Assembly (NCBI GenBank): GCA_035295225.1
Contig: DATGJI010000052.1
Location: 208,035 to 272,034 of the forward strand
Reading direction: 5' to 3'
Length of the DNA stretch: 64,000 nt
Source: Candidatus Eremiobacteraceae bacterium
GTDB lineage: Bacteria > Vulcanimicrobiota > Vulcanimicrobiia > Eremiobacterales > Eremiobacteraceae
Of the stretch, positions 1 through 9,310 are shown one piece after another. Numbering within the stretch: position 1 is the first letter of the stretch; each line of letters opens with the position of its first letter. The notes beneath the pieces are model-generated. The model saw nothing but the letters and a program-made list of their open reading frames with translations. It searched no databases and was not told where the DNA came from. The position numbers were made by a program, and so were the translations under genes.

Positions 1-362
1 AGAGCTGCATTTGCGTATCTGCGGTCAATCACGTGTGGCGGTCCAAATCGGTCCGCGATGACGACAGGGGGCTGTGAGACCTCGTTGATGTACAGCACTG
101 CGTACCGTCTGCCGTCAGTTGATACTCGCGTCCACCTAACCTGCTTCTGATCTGCGACCGGGAGCGACTTAATAATGGCCAACATCCAACGGCGATCCAA
201 ATCTGACAAGTGCTGCATTTTGAAATATGCTGTCGTCGGAAGAAATTCCAAACAAGAGCCAGTGGGCGCTGTCGCTCCATAGACCTGAGAAGCCGTCTTA
301 CCAGAACAGCCTAGGCACACATAACTCAGAAGTAGGCCGAGCAGCGTTATGCGCCGTGGCAT
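1..362 (-). CDS. putative lipoprotein or secreted protein, 3' end outside the window
   Basis: An open frame of 120 codons runs from an ATG at 360-362 to the window edge without a stop. It begins [20 protein letters not shown], a basic start plus hydrophobic stretch followed by Cys 19. This looks like a signal peptide with a weak lipobox, since the residue at -3 is Cys rather than Leu. The ATG lies inside the last codons of secA in another frame (14-base overlap), and the purine-rich codons for the SecA C-terminal KKYKK can serve as its ribosome binding site, so the two genes are probably co-translated. Residues about 70-120 look like an ordinary globular domain, but I do not recognise the family. 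Confidence rests on the open frame, signal peptide and tight coupling. Confidence 0.55.
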   Translation of the reverse strand, partial: MPRRITLLGLLLSYVCLGCSGKTASQVYGATAPTGSCLEFLPTTAYFKMQHLSDLDRRWMLAIIKSLPVADQKQVRWTRVSTDGRRYAVLYINEVSQPPVVIADRFGPPHVIDRRYANAA

Positions 363-3088
363 TTCTTATACTTCTTGCCGGATCCGCATGGGCACGGATC
401 GTTGCGGCCAACGCGTGCGCCTTCGGTCTTGCGAACAGGTTGTCGCGGCGCGGTGTCGTCGCGGTTTGAACGAAGTTGGTCGAAGCGCTTCGCGGCGTTT
501 GGATCGAGCGGCAGCGTTCGGCCTGCGGCCATCGCACCGGCTGCTGCTCCAGCAGTTGCTCCCGCGGTTTCAAACGGTGCAGATTCGGCCGCAGGCAATG
601 CGGCGCCGTTTGCTTGCTGCGTTTCGGGTGCAAGACCGGCCGGTGGTGGCGGCGGCTGCACGACGATGTGGAAATCATCGCCCTGATACATCGCCTGCAG
701 AAAGTCGTCTTGTATCGTGACCTTGAGATCTTCGAAGAGCTCGAATGCTTCCTTTTCGTACTCGACGCGCGGGTCTTTCTGACCCCAGCCTCGCAGGCCG
801 ATGCCCTGTTTGAGACTGTCCATCGTGTACAGATGGTCGATCCAGAGCCGATCGATGATCTGCAGCATCGTGCCGCGCTCGAGCATCCGCAGACCGTCGC
901 GCAGCCCTTGCTCTTCGAGCTGCGGATAGCGCGTGATCATCCGCTCTTCCTTATCGGTATAGATCTGGTCGCCTTCGCGCGCGAGCAGATCGACCATCTC
1001 CTCTTTGGAGAGCGGCAGCAACTGTTCGGGTGTGACTCGTTTGGAAATGCCGTGCACCGACTGCTCGAGTTCGGCGATGATCCTTGGGCGATCCCACTCG
1101 TGCGGATGCACGGTGTCGGCGCAGTTCGAATCAACGGCTTGCTGGCTCTTCAGCCGAACGATCTCGGTCAGCGACGGCCGGAGATTGCAGCCTTCCAGCA
1201 CGCTGCGGCGCTCCGCGTAGATCACCGAGCGCTGCTTGTTCATGACGTCGTCGTATTCGAGGACGTGCTTGCGGCTCTCGTAGTGGTGCGCTTCGACTTT
1301 CTTCTGCGCGTTCTCGATGCTCTTCGTGAGGATGCCCGCCTCGATTGGCGTGTCGTCCTCGAGCTTGAAGAGCGGCGATTCCATGATGCCCTTGATGCGG
1401 TCGCCGCCGAAGATCCGCATGAGTTCGTCGTCGAGTCCGACATAGAAGCGAGACGAGCCCGGATCACCCTGCCGACCCGACCGGCCGCGCAGCTGATTGT
1501 CGATGCGCCGCGATTCGTGACGCTCCGTGCCGATGATGTGCAGGCCGCCGACAGCGGTCACGCCTTCGCCGAGTTTGATATCGACGCCGCGGCCGGCCAT
1601 GTTCGTGGCGATCGTCACTTTGCCGGGCAGGCCGGCATCTTTGATGATCTCAGCTTCCTTTTCATGGTATTTCGCATTGAGCACGTTGTGCGGAATGCCG
1701 CGCTTGGAGAGGTAGCCGGAAAGACGCTCGGATTTTTCGATCGACCGAGTGCCCACAAGCACCGGCTGCCCGGCCTTGTGCCGCTCGACGATCTCGTTGA
1801 TGACGGCCTTGAACTTCTGCTCTTCGTTCTTGTATACGACGTCGTCGTGGTCGCGGCGCGCGACGGCTTGGTTCGTCGGAATCACGAGTACGTCGAGGCC
1901 GTAGATCTCGCGGAATTCGCGCTCCTCGGTCTTCGCGGTACCCGTCATGCCGGCGAGTTTCTTGTACAGGCGGAAATAGTTCTGGAAGGTGATCGTGGCG
2001 AGCGTCTGATCCTCGCTCTTCACCTTGATGCCTTCTTTGGCTTCGATCGCCTGGTGAATGCCGTCTGAGTAGCGCCGGCCGTGCATGAGCCGGCCGGTGA
2101 ACTCATCGACGATGATGATCTGGCCATCTTGCACGACGTACTGCTCGTCCTTGCGGAAAAGCTCTTTCGCCTTGAGCGCCGCCTGCAGTTGGTGCGTCAG
2201 CTCGAGGTTCACGGTGTCGTAGAGGTTCTGCACGCCGAGGAGCCGTTCGACCTTAGCGACGCCTTTTTCGGTGATCGGCACGGCGTGCATCTTCTCGTCG
2301 ACGGTGTAATCTTCGTCGCGCACGAGTTGCGGCATGATGTTGCGCGCGAACTGCTCGTATATGTGGGTCGGATCTTTGAAGTTCGGTCCGAGGACGGCTT
2401 CGGGCGGCCCGCTGATGATGAGCGGCGTGCGCGCCTCATCGATCAAGATCGAGTCGACTTCATCCACGATGGCGTAGTTCAGGTCGCGCTGCACGCAATA
2501 GTCGACGCGCGGCGCCATGTTGTCGCGCAGATAGTCGAAGCCCGCTTCGTTGTTCGTGACGTACGTGATATCGCTCGCGTACGCCGCGCGACGTTCGTGC
2601 GGCGGCAAGAAATGCTGGATGATGCCGACGCTCTGGCCGAGCGAACGATAGATCGGACCCATCCATTCGGCATCGCGCTTCGCGAGATAGTCGTTGGACG
2701 TGACCAAGTGCACGCCTTTGCCCGCAAGCGCGTTGAGATAGATCGCAAGGGTTGCCACGAGCGTCTTGCCCTCGCCGGTGCGCATCTCTGCGACCTTGCC
2801 TTCGTGCAAGACCATGCCGCCGATGAGCTGGACGTCGAAGTGACGCATGCCGAGCGTTCGCTTGGCCGCCTCGCGGCAGACGGCAAACGCTTCGACGAGC
2901 AGATCGTCGAGCGTCGCGCCCTGTTCGAGCCGCTCGCGGAATTCGACGGTCTTGCGCGCCAGATCTTCGTCACTGAGCTGCGCGACCGACGATTCAAGCT
3001 CGTTGATGCGCAGCGCCCTTTTGCGCAGGCGTGCGACTTCGCGGTCGTTTCCGTCGACCCACGATTTGATCGATGTGAATACAGACAA
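347..3088 (-). CDS. secA: preprotein translocase subunit SecA
   Basis: SecA is the ATPase motor that drives unfolded preproteins through SecYEG at the inner membrane. The 913-residue product has the usual length. The Walker A motif MRTGEGKTL is at about 102-110, and the DEAD-type Walker B region [14 protein letters not shown] is at about 208-221. A proline-rich linker follows at about residue 825, and the C-terminal zinc-binding tail with [13 protein letters not shown] binds SecB or the ribosome. The start is a TTG at 3086-3088, chosen because GGAGGA lies about 10 bases upstream and the following residues, [10 protein letters not shown], match the family start. A putative lipoprotein gene begins inside its last codons. 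Identification is secure. Confidence 0.98.
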   Translation of the reverse strand: MSVFTSIKSWVDGNDREVARLRKRALRINELESSVAQLSDEDLARKTVEFRERLEQGATLDDLLVEAFAVCREAAKRTLGMRHFDVQLIGGMVLHEGKVAEMRTGEGKTLVATLAIYLNALAGKGVHLVTSNDYLAKRDAEWMGPIYRSLGQSVGIIQHFLPPHERRAAYASDITYVTNNEAGFDYLRDNMAPRVDYCVQRDLNYAIVDEVDSILIDEARTPLIISGPPEAVLGPNFKDPTHIYEQFARNIMPQLVRDEDYTVDEKMHAVPITEKGVAKVERLLGVQNLYDTVNLELTHQLQAALKAKELFRKDEQYVVQDGQIIIVDEFTGRLMHGRRYSDGIHQAIEAKEGIKVKSEDQTLATITFQNYFRLYKKLAGMTGTAKTEEREFREIYGLDVLVIPTNQAVARRDHDDVVYKNEEQKFKAVINEIVERHKAGQPVLVGTRSIEKSERLSGYLSKRGIPHNVLNAKYHEKEAEIIKDAGLPGKVTIATNMAGRGVDIKLGEGVTAVGGLHIIGTERHESRRIDNQLRGRSGRQGDPGSSRFYVGLDDELMRIFGGDRIKGIMESPLFKLEDDTPIEAGILTKSIENAQKKVEAHHYESRKHVLEYDDVMNKQRSVIYAERRSVLEGCNLRPSLTEIVRLKSQQAVDSNCADTVHPHEWDRPRIIAELEQSVHGISKRVTPEQLLPLSKEEMVDLLAREGDQIYTDKEERMITRYPQLEEQGLRDGLRMLERGTMLQIIDRLWIDHLYTMDSLKQGIGLRGWGQKDPRVEYEKEAFELFEDLKVTIQDDFLQAMYQGDDFHIVVQPPPPPAGLAPETQQANGAALPAAESAPFETAGATAGAAAGAMAAGRTLPLDPNAAKRFDQLRSNRDDTAPRQPVRKTEGARVGRNDPCPCGSGKKYKKCHGA

Positions 3089-3151
3089 GGTTTGCGGTTC
3101 CTCCGGTTGCGTTTTGAGATCGAGTGCGGCGGTGATGAGGGCCGCGCCGTC

Positions 3152-3391
3152 TTAACGCCGGAGCTGGACTGCCAGAGATGAGGGTGCGGGAATCGGAGGT
3201 GCCTCGCGCCGGACGAGCGCCTCGCTCGGGGCGGCGACGTCGTGGTTGAGACGCGCGGCCGGGCGATCGGCGACGTGCTGCGTGGCGCAGACGGCGATCA
3301 CGCGGGCGATCGCGGTGGCATTGCACCTGGCCGGCAGGCGCGCGGCATCGGGAACGATGAGCGCGGCTGCCAGAACGAGTGAGATGAGCAT
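3152..3391 (-). CDS. small secreted peptide candidate, 79 residues
   Basis: This frame encodes 79 residues beginning MLISLVLAAALIVPDAARLP, a plausible cleavable signal peptide. Two cysteines follow, near residues 23 and 35. It lies upstream of secA on the same strand in an otherwise gene-free stretch. No good Shine-Dalgarno sequence is visible and I recognise no family. In GC-rich DNA a 79-codon frame can arise by chance, so this is a candidate only. If unreal, the 3089-3535 stretch holds just the secA ribosome binding site and the palindromic repeats. Confidence 0.3.
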   Translation of the reverse strand: MLISLVLAAALIVPDAARLPARCNATAIARVIAVCATQHVADRPAARLNHDVAAPSEALVRREAPPIPAPSSLAVQLRR

Positions 3392-3421
3392 ACGGTCTTG
3401 GTATATTCGGCGCCGGCTAGC

Positions 3422-3518
3422 TCGGCCCCCACTAGTTTGGAGGGGGCGACTTGTTTGAAGGGGCCGACGCTAGTCGGCCCGGCGAAAATGAACTGGGCCG
3501 ACTGGCGTCGGCCCCTTC
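3422..3518. repeat. family A palindromic repeat: one pair plus a degenerate copy
   Basis: The core at 3457-3518 is two inverted units of the type GAAGGGGCCGACGCTAGTCG and GGGCCGACTGGCGTCGGCCC, separated by about 17 bases. Each unit is itself a hairpin. A decayed unit (CGGCCCCC..GGGGGCG) precedes it at 3422-3450. The element lies between the end of hpf and the 5' region of secA. Confidence 0.85.
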
Positions 3519-3535
3519 GGTAGAACGAGGGCGTG

Positions 3536-4093
3536 TTAGACCGTGGGTTCGATCAGGCCCAGGTCGCCGCTTTTGCGCTTGTAGAGGACGTTGACTTGTT
3601 CCGTCTCGGCATTCAAGAAGACGAAGAAATCGTGGCCGAGCAGTTCCATCTGATGCACGGCCTCTTCTGCGTCCATCGGCTTGACGGCGAACTGCTTCGA
3701 ACGGACGATGCGGGGCGCACTCGGGACATCGTCTGCGCTCTCTTCAGGCTCGACAGCGGCAAGCCCGACTTCAGCGGCGCTGATCCTGCCGTTTTGGCGA
3801 TGGTGCCGTTCTCGCCGGCGCGTCTTATATTTGCGGATCTGCTGTTCGAGCCGGTCGCGCACCAAGTCGATCGATGCGTACATGTCCGGCGATCGTTCTT
3901 CCGCTTTGATGAGATAGTGGCGAAGATTGAGCGTGACGTCGACGATCTGGTCGTTGCGTTCCGTGCGCATCGTCACGTGGCCGTCGATGATGCCGTGATC
4001 GATGTAGTGTTCGAGATGTCCGATCTTTTCTTCGGCATACTCGCGCAGTGCATCGGTGACGCGAAGGTTCTTGCCCTTGATCAACAGTTGCAT
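3536..4093 (-). CDS. hpf: long-form ribosome hibernation promoting factor
   Basis: The product is about 185 residues. It has an N-terminal S30AE/YfiA domain (MQLLIKGKNLRVTDALREYA) and a C-terminal dimerisation domain (VRSKQFAVKPMDAEEAVHQM onward), joined by an acidic linker. Long HPF proteins dimerise 70S ribosomes into inactive 100S particles in stationary phase or stress. The frame is open further upstream, but I chose ATG 4091-4093 because it matches the conserved family start and because the small membrane-protein gene ends 5 bases before it. A GTG nine bases upstream is an alternative. A family A repeat follows the gene. Confidence 0.95.
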   Translation of the reverse strand: MQLLIKGKNLRVTDALREYAEEKIGHLEHYIDHGIIDGHVTMRTERNDQIVDVTLNLRHYLIKAEERSPDMYASIDLVRDRLEQQIRKYKTRRRERHHRQNGRISAAEVGLAAVEPEESADDVPSAPRIVRSKQFAVKPMDAEEAVHQMELLGHDFFVFLNAETEQVNVLYKRKSGDLGLIEPTV

Positions 4094-4098
4094 GCTCG

Positions 4099-4299
4099 TC
4101 ACCCGGAAGGTCGGAGCGGGCGTGGCGAGTTCATGCCGGAAAAAACCTGTTCCTGCCATGGCGCCACTGCATGCGCGTGGTGGTGGGCGGAATACCATTC
4201 TCCGCCGGCCACCGCGGCCGCGAGAAGCGCTACAATGATCACGATACGCGCGATGATGTAGGGCGTGCGGGGGCGAGTCTTGATTATTTGACGACGCAT
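4099..4299 (-). CDS. small single-pass membrane protein, 66 residues
   Basis: The product carries a basic N-terminus, then one hydrophobic helix (about residues 14-34, YIIARIVIIVALLAAAVAGG), then a short His-rich tail. It stops 5 bases before the hpf start, so the two genes probably share a transcript. The hydrophobic pattern and tight spacing support a real gene. No family is recognised and the ribosome binding site is weak. Confidence 0.5.
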   Translation of the reverse strand: MRRQIIKTRPRTPYIIARIVIIVALLAAAVAGGEWYSAHHHAHAVAPWQEQVFSGMNSPRPLRPSG

Positions 4300-4315
4300 G
4301 AGGTCTTCGAGATTT

Positions 4316-4339
4316 GGGCCGGCTACCGTTGGCCCCTTC
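4316..4339. repeat. degenerate family A palindromic unit
   Basis: GGGCCGGCTACCGTTGGCCC followed by CTTC resembles family A but the arms carry mismatches. It overlaps the stop codon of the upstream deacetylase gene. Confidence 0.55.
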
Positions 4340-5154
4340 AGATTTTTGACATGGGGACGCGCTGCGGGTCGTTGATCTCAGCCAGAGGCACGCGCTGCCG
4401 GAGCTCGTCGAGCGAGACAAACGTGAAACCGGCTTGGCGATACGACGCCACGATCCGTCCAAGCGCTTCGACCGTCGCGTCTTTTCCGTTGTGTAGGATG
4501 ATGACCGCCGGCGCCTTGGCCTGCGCGGTCACCGCGTCGACTATTTGATCCGGCGTCACCGTTCGCCAGTCACCCGGATCGACGTCCCAGAGGACGACGG
4601 TCTCGCCGGCGGCTCGGGCCGCTGCGATCGTATCGGCGTTATAGTTGCCGTGCGGCGGGCGAAAATACGTCGTCCGCACACCCGTGACCGCAAGAATAGC
4701 CGCAGCGCCGTCGGCGATCTCCTCGGCTTGGTTCGAATACGGAAGCGTCGACATCTCGGGATGCGTCAGTGAATGATTGCCGACGCCCACGCCCGCCGCT
4801 ATCGCTTGCGATGCGATCGCAGGCTGCTCGCGCGCGTCGCGGCCGATGAAGAAGAACTCGGCAGGCACGCGCAATTCGCTCAACCGATCGATCAGGACGG
4901 GGGTCGTCACCGGATACGGACCATCGTCGAACGTCAACACCGCAAGCCGTTGCCGCGCCGGATGGGAGAACGTGTCGCGGACGTCGAGCCACATGCGGGC
5001 CGCGATCGAGGCGGCTGGAGGATTGACGATTTCCGTCGCCGGCGTCGTGGGTGGAACGATGACCGGCACGAGTTCGAGTTGCGCGTGGTGTATCCAGCGC
5101 CGCGCGACGATGACCGTCACGATCGCAATCGCGATGACGGCCGCCCAGCGCCAT
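4338..5154 (-). CDS. polysaccharide deacetylase (NodB domain), membrane-anchored, possible frameshift at the 5' end
   Basis: The NodB homology domain shows the metal and catalytic motifs LTFDDGPYP, GNHSLTHPEM and FRPPHGNYN. The product should remove acetyl groups from peptidoglycan or another cell-surface glycan. A hydrophobic anchor (AAVIAIAIVTVIVA) precedes the domain. The start is unclear. The domain frame has no ATG, GTG or TTG between 5249 and 5120, so it would either overlap the LCP gene by about 92 bases or lose its anchor. An ATG at 5152-5154, 3 bases after the LCP stop, lies one base out of frame. Removing one base from the CCC run at 5144-5146 would give M-A-L-A-A-V-I-A and join the frames. 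Function is firm; the 5' end is not. Confidence 0.85.
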
Positions 5155-5157
5155 GCC

Positions 5158-6498
5158 CTATTGAATGCGATAGTCCTGGCCCACGACGATCTCGACGTCG
5201 CCGCCTTCCACGGGTCCCGTGGTCGTCTTGATGTTAGCCACCGGCACATCTTTTGCGACCATGGAGAGGATCGTCTGATTCGGCCCGACGATCGAGGTGT
5301 GCGCCGCGCCGAAGCGCTTCGCATTGCCGGTCTCGATCACCGTGAAGCCTTTTTGACGCAGCGCGTCGGCCATCGCGGCCGCGGCGCCCGGCCTGCCGGA
5401 CCCGTTCTCGACCTTCACTCTCACGGTCGACGGGTCGAACGAACCATCGAAACCGACGACGAGATATTTGTGCACGATCTGCGCGGATGCTTGCGGCTGC
5501 AGATAGAGCACCGATTGGCCATCGGTGTAGCCGATGTCGGTTGGTACCTCACCCGTGTGCACCATTTGCGGGGTGATGTCGCGGAGGGCGTATGCGAGCG
5601 CGAGCATCTTGTCGTATGGCATGTTGGTGCGAACATTCTTTGTCACGATCGAAAGAAGCTGCGGCACGTGCAGCGCGATCGATGGGTCTTTGAGCCGCGC
5701 GGCGAGGATCTGCATGACTTGCCGCTGCCGGCGCATGCGGCCGAAATCGCCCTCTTCGTCGTGACGATAGCGTATATAGCCGACCGTCTGATCACCGTTC
5801 AGGTGCTGATAGCCTTTTTTCAGGTGCACATGGAAGTGGCCCCAGCTGTCGTCGTAGTCCATGTCTTTTTCGACGTTCACGTCCAAGCCGCCGATCGCGT
5901 CGACGAGATTCTTCGTGGCGTCGATCTTCAACACCATGTAGTAGTCGAAGTCGGGCGTGCCAAGGTTCTTCACAAGCGTCGCTTCGGTGCGCTCCGGGCC
6001 GCCATCGGCGATCGCTTCGTTGAGTTTGCCGTATCCGGATTTCGGTATGTCCAGCCAGAGGTCGCGCGGAATCGAGAGCACGCCGATATTCTTGCTCTTG
6101 AGATCGATCGAGACCGCGATGTTCGTGTCGGACCGCGAGAGGGCGGTGTACACTTCGTCGTTCCCGGTCCAATTGTCGTCTTCGCCGAGGACGAGCACGC
6201 GCAATTTCGGTTTTCCAAATACTTGCGTGAGATCAGGCTCGAAGAGGCCCGGAAACGCTTCGCGGCCGCGGTCGCGCACGAATCCCGCGAATCCGGCGCC
6301 GACCAGCACGATGAGACACGCGGCCACCGCGATCGCGATCGTGCGCTTGCGTCCCGGCGGCGGCCCTGCGGGCGCGGCAGCGGTTACGTCTGCGGCGACG
6401 TCATGATCGACTGAATCCGCAACGTAGTCGAGATCCGCGCCTTGCGAGGCCGGATCGAACGGCTGTTGCGTCGAGTCTCCCTCGGTTGGGTCGGGCAC
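5158..6498 (-). CDS. LytR-CpsA-Psr (LCP) family protein with LytR_C domain
   Basis: The product has a cytoplasmic N-terminus of about 50 residues, one membrane helix (about 53-74), an LCP catalytic domain and a C-terminal LytR_C domain (VRVKVENGSGRPGAAAAMAD). LCP hallmarks include RSDTNIAVSID, SIPRDLWLDIP and the RYRHDEEGDFGRMRRQRQV motif, whose arginines bind polyprenyl pyrophosphate. LCP enzymes transfer lipid-linked glycans onto peptidoglycan or other acceptors. LCP proteins are less usual in diderms. The neighbouring deacetylase suggests a shared role in surface-glycan attachment or trimming. Length (446 residues) and architecture are standard. Confidence 0.93.
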   Translation of the reverse strand: MPDPTEGDSTQQPFDPASQGADLDYVADSVDHDVAADVTAAAPAGPPPGRKRTIAIAVAACLIVLVGAGFAGFVRDRGREAFPGLFEPDLTQVFGKPKLRVLVLGEDDNWTGNDEVYTALSRSDTNIAVSIDLKSKNIGVLSIPRDLWLDIPKSGYGKLNEAIADGGPERTEATLVKNLGTPDFDYYMVLKIDATKNLVDAIGGLDVNVEKDMDYDDSWGHFHVHLKKGYQHLNGDQTVGYIRYRHDEEGDFGRMRRQRQVMQILAARLKDPSIALHVPQLLSIVTKNVRTNMPYDKMLALAYALRDITPQMVHTGEVPTDIGYTDGQSVLYLQPQASAQIVHKYLVVGFDGSFDPSTVRVKVENGSGRPGAAAAMADALRQKGFTVIETGNAKRFGAAHTSIVGPNQTILSMVAKDVPVANIKTTTGPVEGGDVEIVVGQDYRIQ

Positions 6499-6513
6499 GT
6501 CGTGCGCTTCTTT

Positions 6514-7899
6514 CTACCGCTCTGCGGCGACGAGCGGCTGCGCGTAGCGGTCGAATTCCGTGTGTCCGATCACGCGCGCTCGGACGAATTCGCCGACGGT
6601 GTGAGAGCCGCCGACATAGACCAGACCGTCGACGTTGGGCGCTTCCCGAACCGATCGACCGAAGCAGATCGCCCGGGAGCCCAGCGCGTCGCGAACAGGC
6701 GATCCAACAGGCAGCGTGCGCGTTCCCTCGATGAGAATGTCGAGCTCCTCGCCGACCCGCGCGCCGTCGTTCGCGTTTGCGACGCGGCGCTGCACGTCGC
6801 GGCAGCGGGCCGCACGCGCCTTCTTCGCGCGCATCGGGATCTGATCGGCTAACGCGTACGCGGCGGTGCCCTCTTCACGTGAATAGGTGAAGAACCCGAC
6901 GCGGTCGAGCTTTGCACGTTCGAGGAACGAGATCAAGGCGTCGACGTGTTCCTCGGTTTCCCCCGGAAATCCGATGATAAACGTGCTGCGTATCGTGGCA
7001 GCCGGCAACGCCTCGCGCAGCGCGGCGAAAAGCTCGAGGTAGCGCTCGGGATCGGGTGGACGGCGCATGGCGCGAAGCACGACCGGATGCGCGTGCTGCA
7101 GCGGCATGTCCACGTACGGCACGACTTTGGACGATGCACGCATCGCTGCGATGAGCGACGGCTTGACGGACGTGGGATAGAGATAGAGGAGCCGTACCCA
7201 ACGCAGATCCTCGATCTCGTCGAGAGCACGGATGAGATCCGGCAAACCGTCCTTGAGGCCGATGTCGCGGCCGTAGTCCGACGTGTCTTGCGCGACGAGA
7301 TTCAGTTCTCGCGCTCCGCCGGCGACCAGCGCCCGTGCCTCTGTGACGAGCGATGCGATCGTGCGGCTCTTTCCGAGTCCGCGCAGCGTCGGAATGATGC
7401 AGAACGCGCAGACGTGGTTGCAGCCTTCAGATACCTTCAAGTATGCGGTGGCTCGCTGCGTCGTGACCATGCGCGGCAAGAAGCCGAGGCGCTCGACGTA
7501 CGCATCGCGATCCTCGAGATGCAACGGCCGCCCGCCGGCCGACGATTCGCTGATGATCTCGCCGATCTTCGGAAACGCGCCGGTGCCGATCACCGCGTCG
7601 ATTTCGGGGATGAGTTCGCGAAGGTCGGCGCCGTAGCGCTGCGCCAAGCAGCCCGCGACGACCAGCGTCTGACCGGGTCGCTTGGCAGCTGCGTAGCGCA
7701 TGATCGCATCGGTGGATTCCACTTTTGCCGGATCGATAAAGGCACACGTATTGACGATGACCGCGTCGGCGTCGTCCGCTTCGGTCGTGACGGCCCAGCC
7801 GTCGGACGTGAGCGATCCGAGCATCACTTCGCTATCGACAAGGTTCTTGGCGCAGCCGAGACTCGCAAGATAGACGCGCCGCTGCGCCGCGACGGCCAT
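6514..7899 (-). CDS. rimO: ribosomal protein S12 methylthiotransferase RimO
   Basis: RimO is a radical-SAM enzyme that methylthiolates an aspartate of ribosomal protein S12. The N-terminal UPF0004 domain supplies Cys 16, Cys 52 and Cys 84. The radical-SAM cluster motif CNHVCAFC gives Cys 160, 164 and 167. A TRAM domain forms the C-terminus (about 390-450). Length (461) is normal. MYLASLGCAKN-type N-termini favour RimO over the tRNA enzyme MiaB. The start ATG overlaps the yajQ stop (ATGA), so the two are translationally coupled. Confidence 0.95.
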   Translation of the reverse strand: MAVAAQRRVYLASLGCAKNLVDSEVMLGSLTSDGWAVTTEADDADAVIVNTCAFIDPAKVESTDAIMRYAAAKRPGQTLVVAGCLAQRYGADLRELIPEIDAVIGTGAFPKIGEIISESSAGGRPLHLEDRDAYVERLGFLPRMVTTQRATAYLKVSEGCNHVCAFCIIPTLRGLGKSRTIASLVTEARALVAGGARELNLVAQDTSDYGRDIGLKDGLPDLIRALDEIEDLRWVRLLYLYPTSVKPSLIAAMRASSKVVPYVDMPLQHAHPVVLRAMRRPPDPERYLELFAALREALPAATIRSTFIIGFPGETEEHVDALISFLERAKLDRVGFFTYSREEGTAAYALADQIPMRAKKARAARCRDVQRRVANANDGARVGEELDILIEGTRTLPVGSPVRDALGSRAICFGRSVREAPNVDGLVYVGGSHTVGEFVRARVIGHTEFDRYAQPLVAAER

Positions 7900-8387
7900 C
7901 AGCGGAAGTTCACGAACTGCACCGCGAAATCGAGATCCATCCCGCGCACGAGTTCCATCGTCTTCTGCAGGTCGTCCTTCGACTTGCTGCTGACCCGCAC
8001 TTGCTCGTCTTGGATCTTCGTGCTCACTTTCAATTTCGAATTCTTGATCGCTTCGGTGACCTTCTTTGCGCGTTCGGTCGCGATGCCTTGCGTGATGGTG
8101 ACGACTTGGCGCAACGTCCCCTGGGATGCGGCTTCCGGCTTGCCGTATTCCAAGGCCTTCAGCGAGATCCCGCGCTTGACGGCCTTGCCTGCGAGGATAT
8201 CGATGACGTTCTTGCGCTTCATATCGTCGTCGGCGACGATCGTGATGGTGGTGTCTTTGAGTTCGATGGACGATTTCGAATTCTTGAAATCGAAACGCGT
8301 CGCGATCTCGCGCGCCGCCTGATTGACTGCGTCTTCGAGAGCCTGTTTCTCCACCTTGGAGATGATGTCAAACGAATATTCGCTCAT
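7899..8387 (-). CDS. yajQ: YajQ-family nucleotide-binding protein
   Basis: This 162-residue protein matches the YajQ (DUF520) family along its whole length: MSEYSFDIISKVEKQALEDA at the start and MDLDFAVQFVNFR at the end. Family members bind nucleotides, and some bind cyclic di-GMP and act as effectors; which applies here cannot be read from sequence. The gene overlaps rimO by 4 bases and follows the RodZ-like gene after 7 bases, suggesting one transcript. Confidence 0.95.
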   Translation of the reverse strand: MSEYSFDIISKVEKQALEDAVNQAAREIATRFDFKNSKSSIELKDTTITIVADDDMKRKNVIDILAGKAVKRGISLKALEYGKPEAASQGTLRQVVTITQGIATERAKKVTEAIKNSKLKVSTKIQDEQVRVSSKSKDDLQKTMELVRGMDLDFAVQFVNFR

Positions 8388-8394
8388 GCCTCTC

Positions 8395-9183
8395 TCATTG
8401 CGCGCCGCTCGTCGGCGCCGGTGCCGGTGTCGCGATCGCGAACACTCGATCTTCTACCTGGCCCACTCGCCCGAGCGAGCCGATGTCCTTGCCGTCGATC
8501 GTCGCTACGATGCCGCCGGCGTTGCCCGCGCGCAACGTGATCTCTCGATCGGCGCGAAACTCTCGCACGCTCCCCGTCGGCAGCGTGGAGTACAGCACGC
8601 GTTTGCCGTCTACGGTCACCGAGAGCCAACACGGCTGCGTCACCGCGATTCGCAGATCCACGGGCGCTGATTGGCTGGCTGCCATCTCTTCGCCGGCAGC
8701 GTTCGCGTCGACGGACGATGCGCTCGGAAGCGGCGTCGGCGACGGCGACGATTCCGTCGCGACGGCACCGGCGTTTCCCCCGCCGCGCAGCAATCCGATT
8801 CCATTCACCACGACCAGCGCGACGAGCAGCGCCGCTACGACGCCGGTGATCGGAACGACCCATGCCAAGACGTTTGCGCGGTTCTCGCGCGAATCGATCA
8901 CGCCTCTTTGGATCGGCACGAAGGCGCTGATCGCCGGGCGCGGGTCATCGGCAGAGATCTCTTCGTTCGCCTCCGCCGCCAGACGGTCGGCGTCGAGGCC
9001 GACGAGCCGCGCATAGTTCTTCAGAAACCCGCGCGCGTAGATCGGATCGCCGATCGCGCGCCAATCCTCGCGTTCGAGCGCGTCGACGAACATCGTACGA
9101 ATGCGAAGCTTCTTGGCGACGTCTGCGGCGGTGAGCCCGCGCGCTTCGCGAGCGTCGATCAGTCGCTGGCCGATGCCTGACAT
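8395..9183 (-). CDS. RodZ-like helix-turn-helix membrane protein with DUF4115 domain
   Basis: The 262-residue product has a Cro/CI-type helix-turn-helix domain (about 3-70), one membrane helix (about 104-131), a Ser/Pro/Thr-rich linker and a C-terminal DUF4115 beta domain (CWLSVTVDGKRVLYSTLPTG). This is the RodZ architecture, in which the HTH end binds MreB and the outer part guides cell-wall elongation. The frame is open upstream into the divergent mnmA region, but ATG 9181-9183 begins the HTH directly (MSGIGQRLIDAREARGLTAA), so I chose it. No mre genes are in the window. Confidence 0.88.
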   Translation of the reverse strand: MSGIGQRLIDAREARGLTAADVAKKLRIRTMFVDALEREDWRAIGDPIYARGFLKNYARLVGLDADRLAAEANEEISADDPRPAISAFVPIQRGVIDSRENRANVLAWVVPITGVVAALLVALVVVNGIGLLRGGGNAGAVATESSPSPTPLPSASSVDANAAGEEMAASQSAPVDLRIAVTQPCWLSVTVDGKRVLYSTLPTGSVREFRADREITLRAGNAGGIVATIDGKDIGSLGRVGQVEDRVFAIATPAPAPTSGAQ

Positions 9184-9260
9184 GGGCGCTCTCGCGTATG
9201 GATGGCCGCACCCGGACGACAGATCTGCGTGAATGGACGCGGCGTGATATTGAAGAATTA

Positions 9261-9310
9261 AAGGAGGTGTAGCATTGTCCTTTAGCGGGACGCACCGGTA
9301 CAGCGAGTGA
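9261..9310 (+). promoter_or_regulatory. strong ribosome binding site and possible 11-codon leader peptide before mnmA
   Basis: AAGGAGGT at 9261-9268 is a near-perfect Shine-Dalgarno sequence but lies too far (about 38 bases) from the mnmA start. It is well placed for a TTG at 9275-9277, which opens a short frame L-S-F-S-G-T-H-R-Y-S-E ending in TGA at 9308-9310. That stop overlaps the mnmA start region, so translation of mnmA could be coupled to the leader. It could also be chance. Confidence 0.4.

Noticed and set aside
476..2068. Long open frame antisense to secA
   Set aside because: It mirrors secA codons in GC-rich DNA, has no ribosome binding site and no recognisable domain.
4777..6414. 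Long plus-strand frame across the deacetylase and LCP genes
   Set aside because: Both opposite-strand genes have clear catalytic motifs; this frame is a GC-bias shadow.
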